A stretch of DNA of 64,000 bases from Pontibacillus salipaludis (GCF_014642405.1 NZ_BMIN01000017.1:1-64000), one strand, 5' to 3'. Counted from the stretch's first letter, positions 40,988 to 50,134 are shown. Made by a program: numbers and translations. Notes: generated from the letters alone by a model not told the origin.

Positions 40988-42361
40988 ATGTCTAAGCCAG
41001 CACCACCGGTCCAGAAGAATGACACAATTGAAGTGACATTTGAAGACTTAACGCACGAAGGGAACGGCGTCGGTAAAGTCGATGGTTACCCATTATTTGT
41101 CCCTTATGCATTACCGGGCGAAACAGGAAAAGTCAAAGTCATTAAGGTAAAGAAGAACTTCGGATTTGGAAAACTACTAGATGTTACAGAAGCAAGCCAA
41201 GACCGCGTAGACCCTCCATGCCCTGTTTACGTGCAATGCGGAGGCTGCCAGCTTCAACACATGAGCTACCAAATGCAGCTAGATATGAAACAGAATCAAG
41301 TGAAAAACGCCATGCATAAAATCGCCCACTTAAGCGATGTGCCTGTCCACCCGACAATCGGCATGGAAGATCCATGGTACTACCGCAACAAAGTCCAGAT
41401 CCCAGTCGGACAAGACGGCGATCGCCTGAAGGCCGGATTCTACCGCAAGCGCAGCCATGACATAATTGAGATGGACACGTGCATGATCCAGGACGAGCAC
41501 AACAACCGCATGGTCGAAGCTGTTCGCCGCATTGCGGAGAAGTACGGCATTGAAGCGTATAATGAAGAAAAACACCGCGGCGTCCTTCGTCACATTATGG
41601 TCCGCACTGGTCAAACAACAGGCGACGTTATGGTCGTGATGGTAACCCGTACAAAGCAGTTGCCACACGCCGAACAAATTGTCGAAGAGATACGAGAGAC
41701 ATATCCGAATGTGAAGTCAATCGTCCACAACGTCAATTCAAAGAAAACAAACGTCATCTTAGGTGATAAAACCACCGTTCTTTACGGAGACGACTACATC
41801 GTCGACCGCATTGGCGATATCGAGTTCAAGATATCACCAAAATCGTTCTACCAGGTCAACCCTGTTCAGACGAAGAAGCTATACGATCAAGCTCTAGCTT
41901 ATGCAGATCTAAAAGGTCACGAAACAGTCATCGACGCCTACAGCGGCATCGGCACGATCTCGCTATTTTTAGCCCAACAAGCGAAGAAAGTATATGGCGT
42001 TGAGATTGTGGCCCCAGCTGTGACGGACGCGAAGAAAAACGCGAAGCTAAACGGCATGGACAACGCTGAATTCTTCGTCGGTGAAGCTGAAAAAGTATTC
42101 CCATGGTGGAAGAGCCAGGGCCTCGACCCTGATGTCATCGTCGTCGACCCTCCACGTAAAGGGTGCGACGAAGAGTTATTGAAGGCTATGATTGAGATGC
42201 AACCAGAGAAAATTGTGTATGTATCCTGCAGCCCATCAACGCTAGCCCGCGACCTTCGTATTTTAGAAGACGGCGGTTTTGAGACACAAGAAGTACAGCC
42301 AGTGGACATGTTCCCACAAACCGGCCACATTGAGAATGTAGCCTGGTTAAAAAGAAAATAA
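40988..42361 (+). CDS. rlmCD: 23S rRNA (uracil-C5)-methyltransferase RlmCD/RlmD
   Basis: 457 residues. N-terminal TRAM domain (about 8-66), a cysteine cluster [14 protein letters not shown] as in the Fe-S site of RumA, and a SAM-dependent methyltransferase domain: [18 protein letters not shown] (motif I), [14 protein letters not shown] (motif IV), and the catalytic cysteine in [14 protein letters not shown]. subtilis YefA (RlmCD) modifies U747 and U1939 of 23S rRNA. Start ATG 40988 after AAAGGAAGATG. Ends before a terminator. This closes the block collinear with B. subtilis. Confidence 0.93.
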   Translation: MSKPAPPVQKNDTIEVTFEDLTHEGNGVGKVDGYPLFVPYALPGETGKVKVIKVKKNFGFGKLLDVTEASQDRVDPPCPVYVQCGGCQLQHMSYQMQLDMKQNQVKNAMHKIAHLSDVPVHPTIGMEDPWYYRNKVQIPVGQDGDRLKAGFYRKRSHDIIEMDTCMIQDEHNNRMVEAVRRIAEKYGIEAYNEEKHRGVLRHIMVRTGQTTGDVMVVMVTRTKQLPHAEQIVEEIRETYPNVKSIVHNVNSKKTNVILGDKTTVLYGDDYIVDRIGDIEFKISPKSFYQVNPVQTKKLYDQALAYADLKGHETVIDAYSGIGTISLFLAQQAKKVYGVEIVAPAVTDAKKNAKLNGMDNAEFFVGEAEKVFPWWKSQGLDPDVIVVDPPRKGCDEELLKAMIEMQPEKIVYVSCSPSTLARDLRILEDGGFETQEVQPVDMFPQTGHIENVAWLKRK

Positions 42362-42373
42362 TACAAAAGACAA

Positions 42374-42409
42374 GAGTCCCGAGAGTTTGTCCTAATTCTC
42401 GGGACTTTG
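42374..42409 (+). terminator. Terminator after rlmCD
   Basis: AGTCCCGAGA and TCTCGGGACT around a 12-nt loop, then TTGCTTT. Confidence 0.78.
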
Positions 42410-42436
42410 CTTTATAAACGAAGGTGGTCCATATAA

Positions 42437-42934
42437 ATGATAAATAACGATCGATTAATCCGATTACGATACGCACTTGATTTAAAGAATGACGAAATGG
42501 TCGAGATCTTTGAACTCGGCGGTATGACGGTAACAAAAGAAGAAGTGGGCGAAATGCTCACTAAACCAAATGACAGTTACAGCGATGACCTAGAGGAAGC
42601 GGAAGAGACGGTCGATGATGAAACGGTAGAGCGCTTTTTAAATGGATTGATTATTTATAAAAGAGGTAAGCAAGAGCCGAAGCCAGGACAGCCTGAGCGC
42701 CCAGAGCTCTCTGGTGATGAGTGGATTAATAATGTCTTGTTGAAGAAGTTGAGGATTGCTCTTAAGTTGACGAGTGAAGATATGCTTGAGGTGTTTGATC
42801 AGGCGGGAGTTCATGTGACGAAAGGTCAGTTGAGTGCTTTGCTTAGGAAGAAGGGGCATAAGCATTATAAGGATTGTGGGGATAAGTTTGCTAGGAGTTT
42901 TTTGAAGGGGTTGACGGTTAGGTATAGGGGATAG
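42437..42934 (+). CDS. DUF1456 protein (YehS-like)
   Basis: 165 residues made of two related halves: NDRLIRLRYALDLKNDEMVE at 3-22 and NNVLLKKLRIALKLTSEDML at 98-117, each followed by a VTKxxVxxxL segment (TVTKEEVGEML, HVTKGQLSALL) and a FLNGLIIYKRG/FLKGLTVRYRG end. This double arrangement is the DUF1456/YehS fold. The central linker is acidic (EDEEAEETVDDE-like). Function unknown. Base composition falls after codon 90 (more AT-rich third positions), marking the entry into a less conserved stretch. Followed by a weak terminator. Confidence 0.85.
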   Translation: MINNDRLIRLRYALDLKNDEMVEIFELGGMTVTKEEVGEMLTKPNDSYSDDLEEAEETVDDETVERFLNGLIIYKRGKQEPKPGQPERPELSGDEWINNVLLKKLRIALKLTSEDMLEVFDQAGVHVTKGQLSALLRKKGHKHYKDCGDKFARSFLKGLTVRYRG

Positions 42935-43027
42935 GTTGTGAAATGATGATTCTTTCTCTAACGGCTCATGGAGGAACTTAAGTCCTCTAAGTGTATAAGA
43001 CAAGACACATCATATTTAAAGGATAAT

Positions 43028-43059
43028 GCAGAGACTCTTTGAGGGTGTCTGCTTTTTTT
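43028..43059 (+). terminator. Terminator after the DUF1456 gene
   Basis: GCAGAGACTC and GAGGGTGTCTGC pair imperfectly around TTT, then TTTTTTT. Confidence 0.7.
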
Positions 43060-43167
43060 ATGCTTATCAAATCAAACTTTATAAGAGCCTCTCAAAATAC
43101 AAAACAATGTAAATAGGTGGTAAAATGAAACTAATTATAACAAATTACGTTACAAGGGGCCTATTAG

Positions 43168-43470
43168 ATGAAAAAAATGATAGAGAAGATTATAGAGTTT
43201 AGAAACGAAAGAGGTTGGGAGTTATATCATAATGAAAAAGATTTAGCTATTTCTATTTCGCTAGAAGCAAACGAGTTACTAGAGAACTTTCAATGGAAAA
43301 GTAGTCAAGAGGCGTTGCTAGATAAGAATCAGAATACCAGTGAAGAAATGGCAGATATCTTGATCTATCTTGTTCAAATGGCTGACAAAATGAATGTTGA
43401 TTTAGAAGAGGAAGTTTACAGGAAGCTTGATAAAAACGCACTTAAATATCCAGTTAAAGGGGATGGGTAA
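43168..43470 (+). CDS. MazG-like nucleotide pyrophosphohydrolase
   Basis: 100 residues, all-alpha NTP pyrophosphatase fold of the MazG/RS21-C6 group. The metal-binding helices show SLEANELLENFQW (ExxE) and EEMADILIYLVQMADK (ExxD); HNEKDLAISISLE forms the substrate side. Such enzymes hydrolyse NTPs or dNTPs to NMP and PPi and can remove modified or alarmone nucleotides. It ends 5 bp before the DUF2075 gene, so the two are co-transcribed. Codon use is AT-rich compared with the pur-gat block, suggesting acquisition. The role as partner of the helicase is an inference. Confidence 0.87.
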   Translation: MKKMIEKIIEFRNERGWELYHNEKDLAISISLEANELLENFQWKSSQEALLDKNQNTSEEMADILIYLVQMADKMNVDLEEEVYRKLDKNALKYPVKGDG

Positions 43471-43475
43471 TAACT

Positions 43476-45320
43476 ATGATTATCTATAATGAGACTTCCT
43501 CAAGCTTTGTTAATCATATAAAAGAGAATAAAATTGGATATGTCTTAAAGGAAAACGTTTTAAACAGAATGAATAAAGCAGTGTCATCCAACGAGTTAAG
43601 ATCATGGGAAAACTCTTTGCCTCAAATGGCTAAAGTTATAAGAGACTCTGGATTAGAAAAAGATGCCCATGTTCTATTAGAATATAAGCTTCCCTCTACA
43701 GAGAAAAGAATTGACTTTATCATAGCAGGCCGTGATAAAGAGAATAAAAAGAACGCTATGATTATTGAGTTAAAACAATGGCAGAAAGCTAATCTCGCAG
43801 ATGGCAATGGTATTGTCACAACTTTTTTAGGAGGGCGTGATCGAGAAACGGTTCATCCCTCGTATCAAGCATCTTCTTACAAAAAGTTTTTACTTAATTT
43901 CAATGAATCACTCTACACAGATGATTCGATTCAGTTGTCTTCTTGTGCTTACTTACATAATTATATCCAGAACCCAGACAATGAACCTTTGTTAGATCTG
44001 CGATACAAAGGGTATTTAGATGAATCTCCTTTGTTTTTTCAATTTAGTGACCGAGACCTTGCTAAGAGAATTAACTATACTGTTTCAGAAGGTGGCGGAG
44101 GTGAGATTGCTGAGGCAATCGAACATGGAAAGATAAAACCTTCTAAGAAACTAGTAGAAACAGTAGAATCCTTAATAGATGGTAATGAGGAGTTTGTGTT
44201 GTTAGACGAACAAAAGGTCGCTTTTGAGAAAGTATTAAGTATATATAATCGAATCAGTCCAGAAACGAATCAAAAGCATTCAATCCTTATTAAAGGCGGA
44301 CCCGGTACTGGTAAGTCTGTTATAGGATTGAACCTTATGAGTCAGTTATTAAAGCAAAACGCATACGCCGAGTATATTACACCCAATCAGGCATTCAGAG
44401 AAATCCTCCGTAAAAAACTAATTGGTTCAACTAGTCATGTAGAAGTGCGAGATTTATTCAAAGGCTCGGCTTCTTACGTTCACACACCGGTAGATTATTT
44501 TGATGTGTTAATTTGCGATGAGGCTCACCGTTTAAAAGAACAAGGCCATATGAAGAAAAAGATTGAAGGGGAGAATCAGGCTACCCAAATTATTCGGTCT
44601 TCTAAAGTGAGTGTCTTTTTTGTAGATGACGAGCAAGTAATTTCTAAAAAGGATATTGGAAGTGAAAAGGTCATTAGAGAAGAAGCTGCTAAACAAGGTG
44701 CTACAATGCATACCGTAGAACTCGATTCACAGTATCGGTGTTCGGGTTCAGGGAATTACATTGAATGGTTGAATAGTGTATTAGGTTACACCGATGGAGA
44801 GGTTGATCTAGAAGGTGATTTTGACTTTAAAGTGGTTTCGAATCCCCATGAATTAACAGAAGAGATTGTCAATAAACGTTCAGGAAGGTTATTGGCAGGA
44901 TATGCGTGGGATTGGGATAAGAACTCAAAAGGGGGAGAACTTCCACTTGATGTAACGATACCTGAACACAACTTTGCTCTTCCTTGGAACGACCCAAATC
45001 GTATCGATTGGGCAATTCACCCTGACTGCGCGGAGCAGGTTGGGTGTATTCATACTGTCCAGGGGTTAGAGATGGATTATGTAGGTGTCATTATTGGAAA
45101 AGACCTAGGATATGACCCGGAAACGGACTCCCTTATTGTGCGAAGGGAAGAATTTAAAGATAAAGGCGCCAGACCTCGGAAGCCTAAAAAAGGAGAAGAT
45201 GATCCCTTGTTTGATTTGGTGCGGAATACGTATAAGACGCTTATGACTCGGGGGATGAAAGGGTGTTACGTTTATTGTTGTGATGAAGAGTTAGGTGATT
45301 ATCTTAGAAGGAAGTTGTGA
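43476..45320 (+). CDS. DUF2075 ATPase/helicase with N-terminal PD-(D/E)xK-like nuclease region
   Basis: 614 residues. The N-terminal part (about 60-105) has E69, D80 (KRIDFIIAG) and ELK 98-100 in the order of a PD-(D/E)xK nuclease core. The C-terminal DUF2075 (Schlafen-group-3-like) ATPase has Walker A GGPGTGKS at 274-281, Walker B VLICDEAHRL (DEAH 348-351), VFFVDDEQ, the family-specific DSQYRCSGSGNYIEWL, and VQGLEMDYVGVIIG near the end. It may be a DNA- or RNA-directed nuclease-helicase. Directly follows the MazG-like gene; faces a FokI-like nuclease across a shared terminator. No substrate can be named. Confidence 0.85.
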   Translation: MIIYNETSSSFVNHIKENKIGYVLKENVLNRMNKAVSSNELRSWENSLPQMAKVIRDSGLEKDAHVLLEYKLPSTEKRIDFIIAGRDKENKKNAMIIELKQWQKANLADGNGIVTTFLGGRDRETVHPSYQASSYKKFLLNFNESLYTDDSIQLSSCAYLHNYIQNPDNEPLLDLRYKGYLDESPLFFQFSDRDLAKRINYTVSEGGGGEIAEAIEHGKIKPSKKLVETVESLIDGNEEFVLLDEQKVAFEKVLSIYNRISPETNQKHSILIKGGPGTGKSVIGLNLMSQLLKQNAYAEYITPNQAFREILRKKLIGSTSHVEVRDLFKGSASYVHTPVDYFDVLICDEAHRLKEQGHMKKKIEGENQATQIIRSSKVSVFFVDDEQVISKKDIGSEKVIREEAAKQGATMHTVELDSQYRCSGSGNYIEWLNSVLGYTDGEVDLEGDFDFKVVSNPHELTEEIVNKRSGRLLAGYAWDWDKNSKGGELPLDVTIPEHNFALPWNDPNRIDWAIHPDCAEQVGCIHTVQGLEMDYVGVIIGKDLGYDPETDSLIVRREEFKDKGARPRKPKKGEDDPLFDLVRNTYKTLMTRGMKGCYVYCCDEELGDYLRRKL

Positions 45321-45361
45321 AAAGAAAGGGGATTAGGCTGATTACTTAATTTAATCATACA

Positions 45362-45392
45362 AAAAGAAGCAGCTAAAAGCTGCTTCTTTTTT
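45362..45392. terminator. Bidirectional terminator
   Basis: AAAAGAAGCAGCT and AGCTGCTTCTTTT around AAA, with A and T runs. Between the DUF2075 gene (+) and the FokI-like nuclease gene (-). Confidence 0.85.
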
Positions 45393-46911
45393 ATTGTATG
45401 GCCCATTCCATTCTACTTGTTAATGTACTTCTGTTTAGCTCACCTGTTAGATTAAAGACTTGAAGATTGAACTTTGGATCTTTCATGTTTGAATACTCTG
45501 TCCATGTTTCAGCTACGTATTTCAAATCTGCTGCGTGAATAATAGCTACATCAGTATCTTCTTCTGAGAACGCTTTGAGTTTTTGAGCTTTGGATATAGC
45601 TTCGTTGGTATAATCAGAAGTTATAATAAGGAATAGTGTTACTCTGGTTTTATCCGACCTAATATATCCTAAGAATTGATCGAAGTGGGAATCAGGGAAA
45701 TTATAGGGTTTCTCAACACTCTTATTATCCCAGAGAATTGTGTCTTTCTGATTTAAGTATAATTTCCCGTCAGCATGCTTACTGCCATCCATATCAACAA
45801 GTTCTAGACCTAGCTTCTTTTCAAAAATATATTGGGTAGCTTCTTCAAAATACTTTTCTATGTCTAAATCTTTATCAATTATTTTATTCACCCTCAGAGG
45901 TTTATAGTTTCTTGAAGCTAATTCTTCATAAAAATCATATAGACGAGAACGTGGGTCGGTAGGATCAGAATCATTTACTGATGTAAGATTTTCATAGTAG
46001 TCAACGATGTTTCTGATTCTTTCTTCTTTTGTGCCACTTATCCGAGCTCCATCTAAGGAACGAAGCACATCTTTTAGTTCAGAGTTATTCAAAAAGTTTA
46101 AAGCCTTTGTGGGTAGAATGTTATGTTTGATAATACGTTCAATTAGTGTGCTTTTGGTACCGCTGATATTGAGGCCAATAGGTTGTAAGATATTCTTTAA
46201 TTGATTTACATTTAAATCATTCAATAGACTCATGTATGTTTCATTTCGTAATTCACTACCTAATTCGTATCTGATGATGCTTGCGATTTCACCTGGGATA
46301 ATATAATATGCTTCGTTTTCCTTAAAGCGTAGGATTAGACCTCTGGATTGAAGGTCCTTTAAAGATTTTTCTATCTGTCTTACAGTATGTAGTTTGTTGC
46401 CCTTTTGAGGAAAGCGTCCTAAAATACTTTCAAGTAAATAATGGTCTCTATTATTTAATCCTAATTCCTGCCTTAAAACATTCAACATATTAATCTCGTG
46501 TGCATTAAGGGAGTCGTCTTTTTTCCAAGCGGCTTTGAGTACTGATGTATAGATTCTATATGCATCTTCAGGAATGGATATCTTGATAAAATCTGCGTCA
46601 TTACTTTCATCTAAAATTTGCTTCTCCAAACTCTCCACCCAAGTGAAAATATCTTCCTCAGATAAAACATAACCTTCACGTTCCATAAGAGACATTAATA
46701 TCATTTCATTAACTAATGCAACATCTCGATCAGCTTCTAAAAAGTTCAAGTTACGCTTTACTCTCTCGCTATTTTGAAATTCTTCAATGTTTTTTAGAAT
46801 TACTTCTCGCATCTCTTCTTCAGTTTTTAACCTCACATCTTTTAAAAAACTTTCTACAACTCTTGATAGATAAAGTTTAGACATCTTTGGAAGGACGTCG
46901 GCCATTTTCAT
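45391..46911 (-). CDS. SAP-domain protein with C-terminal FokI-like nuclease domain
   Basis: 506 residues from ATG 46911, 8 nt after AAGGGAG. Helical N-terminal part (about 1-220) has a winged-helix-like stretch (QIEKSLKDLQSRGLILRF). Two SAP-like helix pairs follow (about 233-262, LNVNQLKNILQPIGLNISGT, and 275-305, LKDVLRSLDGARISGTKEER), suited to DNA binding. The C-terminus (about 355-470) aligns by eye with the FokI cleavage domain: HADG (D381) matches the PDG of FokI, LWDNKS (D395, K397) matches VDTKA, then YNFPDSHFDQFLGYI and LFLIITSDY. So a metal-dependent, sequence- or structure-guided DNA nuclease is likely. No DNA methylase is adjacent, unlike type IIS systems. Confidence 0.7.
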   Translation of the reverse strand: MKMADVLPKMSKLYLSRVVESFLKDVRLKTEEEMREVILKNIEEFQNSERVKRNLNFLEADRDVALVNEMILMSLMEREGYVLSEEDIFTWVESLEKQILDESNDADFIKISIPEDAYRIYTSVLKAAWKKDDSLNAHEINMLNVLRQELGLNNRDHYLLESILGRFPQKGNKLHTVRQIEKSLKDLQSRGLILRFKENEAYYIIPGEIASIIRYELGSELRNETYMSLLNDLNVNQLKNILQPIGLNISGTKSTLIERIIKHNILPTKALNFLNNSELKDVLRSLDGARISGTKEERIRNIVDYYENLTSVNDSDPTDPRSRLYDFYEELASRNYKPLRVNKIIDKDLDIEKYFEEATQYIFEKKLGLELVDMDGSKHADGKLYLNQKDTILWDNKSVEKPYNFPDSHFDQFLGYIRSDKTRVTLFLIITSDYTNEAISKAQKLKAFSEEDTDVAIIHAADLKYVAETWTEYSNMKDPKFNLQVFNLTGELNRSTLTSRMEWAIQ

Positions 46912-47292
46912 ATATAGCACTCCCTTATATAGGTGATAACAACTAATCGTTAACTAAATGTAATTTTATAGCAAATTACTCTTATGCGCCATTAATTATT
47001 CTAAACTTTCTAAAATCACAATATTGACTATAACCGCATTTGTTATTAGAAACGAATAAAAAGTGAGTAAAAGGTCTGCTATCTAGCTAAGTGATGGTCT
47101 AACATGGTTAGAGAAAGTTGTAACGTAAAAATCGATGAGTTTAAGCCACGCTCATTATTGAGAGCATTGTTCTAATACTGTTGCCGAAACATATAGGTAT
47201 ATAAGGGTTTACATAAATTAAAGAGGAATTAAAAATTTATCTAAGGATCTAAATTAATCAGAAATTTTGGACAGATAAAGAGGAGATAAAGA
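46912..47292. other. AT-rich intergenic region
   Basis: About 380 bases with no gene visible. It should hold the promoter of the minus-strand nuclease gene near 46930-46980, and that of the small membrane protein at 47293; no pair of hexamers could be fixed with confidence. Strong A/T bias, like the flanking genes. Confidence 0.5.
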
Positions 47293-47634
47293 ATGGTATT
47301 AAAACCTTTACACTATGCTGCTATTATAATGGGTACTATTGTCGTCATTTTTTTGGTGCTTGGATTTGATAAATTGACTCAGTATAATAATCCAAATAGT
47401 GATGAATTATTCTCGGTTGATGGTGAGGCAGTAAATGCTTATGTAGGTGGGGACGCTTATAACTATATTATCAATGGGACGAGGGCTACTGCTTATTTTG
47501 TAGTAAGTGGCTCAGCGCTTATTGCAATGGTCCTCTTACTGATGCTCCAAGCTCAATTTGATACCCAACAACTAATACGAAAGCGGTTAGAAGATGATGA
47601 AAATAAAAGGATAGAAGATATAGTACACTCTTAA
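47293..47634 (+). CDS. Small membrane protein of unknown family
   Basis: 113 residues that I do not recognise. Two hydrophobic helices (about 7-25 and 66-86) flank a polar region (about 27-62) with YVGGDAYNYIINGTRATAYF. The C-terminal tail is charged (RKRLEDDENKRIEDI). A glycine/alanine-rich second helix and the VGGDAYNYI stretch just before it resemble small membrane proteins of unknown function in bacilli. Start ATG after AGAGGAGATAAAG. Own terminator follows. Part of the accessory stretch after the nuclease genes; a link with them is not shown. Confidence 0.72.
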   Translation: MVLKPLHYAAIIMGTIVVIFLVLGFDKLTQYNNPNSDELFSVDGEAVNAYVGGDAYNYIINGTRATAYFVVSGSALIAMVLLLMLQAQFDTQQLIRKRLEDDENKRIEDIVHS

Positions 47635-47662
47635 AAGTCCTCGATTATTTAGAGGGCTTTTT
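47635..47662 (+). terminator. Terminator
   Basis: AAAGTCCTC and GAGGGCTTT around GATTATTTA, then TT. Confidence 0.7.
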
Positions 47663-47752
47663 GGTTTGTGCACTTTCCATACTCAAGGGTCATTTATTAT
47701 GATGATTTGGAAGCAAACTATATGTGATCTCCCCCTAATTCCAAAAACTCTA

Positions 47753-47781
47753 TTTAACAATTGGGAGGATTTGGTTATAAT
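47753..47781 (+). promoter_or_regulatory. Promoter of the C39-like peptidase gene
   Basis: TTTAAC (47753-47758), 17-nt spacer, TATAAT (47776-47781), 66 bp before the start codon. Confidence 0.55.
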
Positions 47782-47847
47782 TAACTATAGTACAAAGAAA
47801 AGAATTAACCCAAATTCACCACATAATTAAATACGGGGGAGAAAGTA

Positions 47848-48597
47848 TTGAAAATTTTATATAGTGGTATTACTATTTTGATGATTGTAGCTGTGATGTT
47901 TGTCTTTCAGAATCACAAAACTACTAAAGCAAAAGAAGTTGTTGTCTATCAAGCGTCCTCACATAGCAGCAAACCTACTATTTCTTCAAGTCCTCTAACA
48001 CCAAAACTAGAATCAAAAGTACTCGTAGATGCCCCTCATATTCAACAATTACCAGAGTTACCAAGGGGATGTGAAATGACATCTCTCGCGATGTTACTGC
48101 AGTATGCAGATGTTGATGTAGATAAAATGAAGCTAGCTGAAGAAATCCCGAAGGTACCTTACATAGCAAATGGAGTAAACGGGAATCCGAATGACGGGTT
48201 TGTGGGTGATATGTATGATTACTCAAATCCTGGTCTTTCTGTCTTTGCAGAGCCTGTTGTAAACTTGGCCGAAACGTATTTGCCAGGTGAGATTCACAAT
48301 TTAACGGGTGGCTCATTTTATCAAATTCAGATGGCGCTCGATAATCAGAAGCCAGTATGGGTCATTGTAGCGAGTACATTTGGAGACATTGATCCTGAGC
48401 ACTGGGAAACATGGATCACTAATGAAGGAGAGCTACGTATTACGAACAAGATTCATTCTGTTCTCATTACGGGCTATGATGAAGACCACGTCTATATAAA
48501 CGATCCACTCTATGAGGAAAAGGATCGTAAACTACCCTTATCAGATTTCGTAGCTGCTTGGGATACATTTGGTAGACAAGCTATTACATTAAACTAA
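47848..48597 (+). CDS. Peptidase C39-like (YvpB-type) exported protein
   Basis: 249 residues. One N-terminal hydrophobic segment (about 4-20, signal peptide or anchor). Core of the C39_2/papain-like type: VDAPHIQQLPELPRGCEMTS with the probable catalytic cysteine in RGCEMTSLAM, and histidine in IHSVLITGYDEDHVYINDP with the following D/N. B. subtilis YvpB is similar. Probably a cell-surface cysteine peptidase. Start is TTG 47848, after GGGGGAG; no nearby in-frame ATG fits. Flanked at 3' by palindromic repeats rather than a classical terminator. Confidence 0.82.
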   Translation: MKILYSGITILMIVAVMFVFQNHKTTKAKEVVVYQASSHSSKPTISSSPLTPKLESKVLVDAPHIQQLPELPRGCEMTSLAMLLQYADVDVDKMKLAEEIPKVPYIANGVNGNPNDGFVGDMYDYSNPGLSVFAEPVVNLAETYLPGEIHNLTGGSFYQIQMALDNQKPVWVIVASTFGDIDPEHWETWITNEGELRITNKIHSVLITGYDEDHVYINDPLYEEKDRKLPLSDFVAAWDTFGRQAITLN

Positions 48598-48624
48598 TCT
48601 CATCACTTATAGATGGGGGCACAG

Positions 48625-48782
48625 GAGTCTGTCTGTGACCTTTTCATAGATTTGAAACGACAAAAGGTAAGAGATGCGCCTAGTCTCTTACCTTTTGGTA
48701 GTTTGAGAGGCCTAAAGGGTAAGAGATACTCTTAATCTGTGCCCTTTTCCTAGTAAAAATTCATCAAAAGGTCAGAGATTCA
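48625..48782. repeat. AAAAGGTNAGAGA palindromic repeats (three or four units)
   Basis: Alternating CTGTGACCTTTTC, AAAAGGTAAGAGATG/TCTCTTACCTTTT, GGGTAAGAGAT/CTGTGCCCTTTT and AAAAGGTCAGAGAT motifs, about 50 bp apart, each able to form a hairpin. Same family at 49777-49975, 53060-53250, 55696-55730 and 57677-57745. Fills the gap between two converging genes; may act as terminator. Confidence 0.75.
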
Positions 48783-48797
48783 CCGCCTGCACCAGCT

Positions 48798-49703
48798 CTA
48801 TTCAAAGTATGTCCACTGATTGTGACTTTTCATTGTAAAATGCTTCTGAAGTACTCTACGAATTCTTTTATCACTTCCAAGCTTCCCACACCACTCATAA
48901 ACGAGTTGAGTCTTGAGCTTCTCTTCGGGAAACAGCAACTTGAATTCATCAACACTTCGTAGAACCGCGTCGCCATAGGCCTCAATGGCCCCGCAACTTC
49001 CGCATAAACAATGGTGACCTTGCACTTGAATAGAAAAGGAGAAGCATTCCAAGCAGTTTATTCCTTTTTTCAAAGAATCAAATGCATAGGTTGGTATTTC
49101 AGTTGAGTGGGATTCGGTGAGGTGCAGGGCATTTAACTCCTCTGCTAGTCTTTCATGGTAAGGGGTAAGTGGGAAGGAAGGTTTGAGTTGATCTAGAAAC
49201 GGCTTAATTTGTGTAGGAAATATGAGCGGAGGTGTCAGCGGAGCCTGATAAAGGTGAAAGTGGGGGTGTATGAAGACGACGTATCCTTCAATCGGTAAAG
49301 TGTGTCCCAGGGGTTTCAGTAGTTGACCGAGTAATGCAGTAGCTCGTTCTAATTGATGGAGAGGGTTGAGAATTTCTGTGTTCGGTAATCGATAAAATTT
49401 ATCTTCTTTGTAGAGGAAATCACCTTCATAGTTTTTGATTTCAAAAAGGTAGATCTTCTCAGATGTGATCATAAGCGTGTCGATTTGAAAAGTTGTATTT
49501 TGCTTTTTTAACAACAGGTCGTTAAGGATGTACGATTCTTCGGCGAGTAGCTCGATCAATTGATCAAAGCGTTGTTCTCCTTCATAGCCTTTAAGCCAAC
49601 GGGTATAATCGTTACTTGATTTCGAGGGGATGAGCATTCGTTTTTGCAGGTTTTCTAGAATGGCTAAGTGGGGCGGCTTTGTTCGAGGTTTGTATAGCGG
49701 CAT
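48798..49703 (-). CDS. NERD (nuclease-related) domain protein with zinc-ribbon-like C-terminus
   Basis: 301 residues. NERD domain (about 38-150) has GYEGEQRFDQLIELL, QIDTLMITSEKIYLFEIKNYEGDF, with an ExK (FEIKN) like PD-(D/E)xK nucleases. The C-terminal part has cysteines CLEC...HHCLCGSCGAIE, probably binding zinc. NERD proteins are thought to act in DNA processing; experimental function unknown here. ATG 49703 after AAAGGAATGAAG. It is flanked on both sides by AAAAGGT-type palindromic repeats. Confidence 0.83.
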   Translation of the reverse strand: MPLYKPRTKPPHLAILENLQKRMLIPSKSSNDYTRWLKGYEGEQRFDQLIELLAEESYILNDLLLKKQNTTFQIDTLMITSEKIYLFEIKNYEGDFLYKEDKFYRLPNTEILNPLHQLERATALLGQLLKPLGHTLPIEGYVVFIHPHFHLYQAPLTPPLIFPTQIKPFLDQLKPSFPLTPYHERLAEELNALHLTESHSTEIPTYAFDSLKKGINCLECFSFSIQVQGHHCLCGSCGAIEAYGDAVLRSVDEFKLLFPEEKLKTQLVYEWCGKLGSDKRIRRVLQKHFTMKSHNQWTYFE

Positions 49704-49776
49704 AGCTTCATTCCTTTCTTTTCTTGAGGATAATTAGAGTATAGCATAAGGTTTCGGGTGTGCAATCTGTGACGTT

Positions 49777-49975
49777 TTGGCTGATTGATACTCCAGAAAG
49801 GTAAGAGATCTGGGTGATCTGTGACCTTTTCATAGATAAAATTGTTCAAAACGTAAGAGAACCAGACTATCTCTGACGTTTTACTACATAAAGCCATACA
49901 AAAGGTAAGAGAAGACCCTAATCTCTGACCTTTTCCTAGCAAAAAGCAATCAAAATGTCAGAGATCCACTTGCCC
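49777..49975. repeat. AAAAGGTNAGAGA palindromic repeat array
   Basis: Four units of about 50 bp: AAAGGTAAGAGATCTGGGTG + ATCTGTGACCTTTTC, AAAACGTAAGAGAACC + ATCTCTGACGTTTT, AAAAGGTAAGAGAAG + ATCTCTGACCTTTTC, AAAATGTCAGAGAT. In the second unit the change GG to CG on the left is matched by ACG on the right (GGT/ACC to CGT/ACG), so pairing is kept. Confidence 0.8.
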
Positions 49976-49995
49976 CTGCCAACCTTTATAAAAAA

Positions 49996-50061
49996 TTGAT
50001 CAAACGTTTGATCAAGACGACCTATCCTTTGATTGCAGACGCCGCGCTATTCCGTTATAGT
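49996..50061 (+). promoter_or_regulatory. 20-bp palindromic operator and promoter upstream of the UPF0182 gene
   Basis: TTGATCAAACGTTTGATCAA (49996-50015) is a perfect palindrome. It is followed by TTGCAG (50033-50038), 17-nt spacer and TATAGT (50056-50061). The same palindrome occurs at 54343-54362 upstream of metA. Its symmetry suits a TetR-type dimer. Confidence 0.6.
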
Positions 50062-50134
50062 CAAACTAAAGAATCACGAAACATTTCTTACTCTCAATCG
50101 TATAGTTAGGTATAGAGAAAAAGGAGGCGTTGGT

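Noticed and set aside
50033-50134. N-terminal extension of the UPF0182 protein
   Set aside because: It would start at the promoter; the TTG at 50135 has AAGGAGG at 7 nt.
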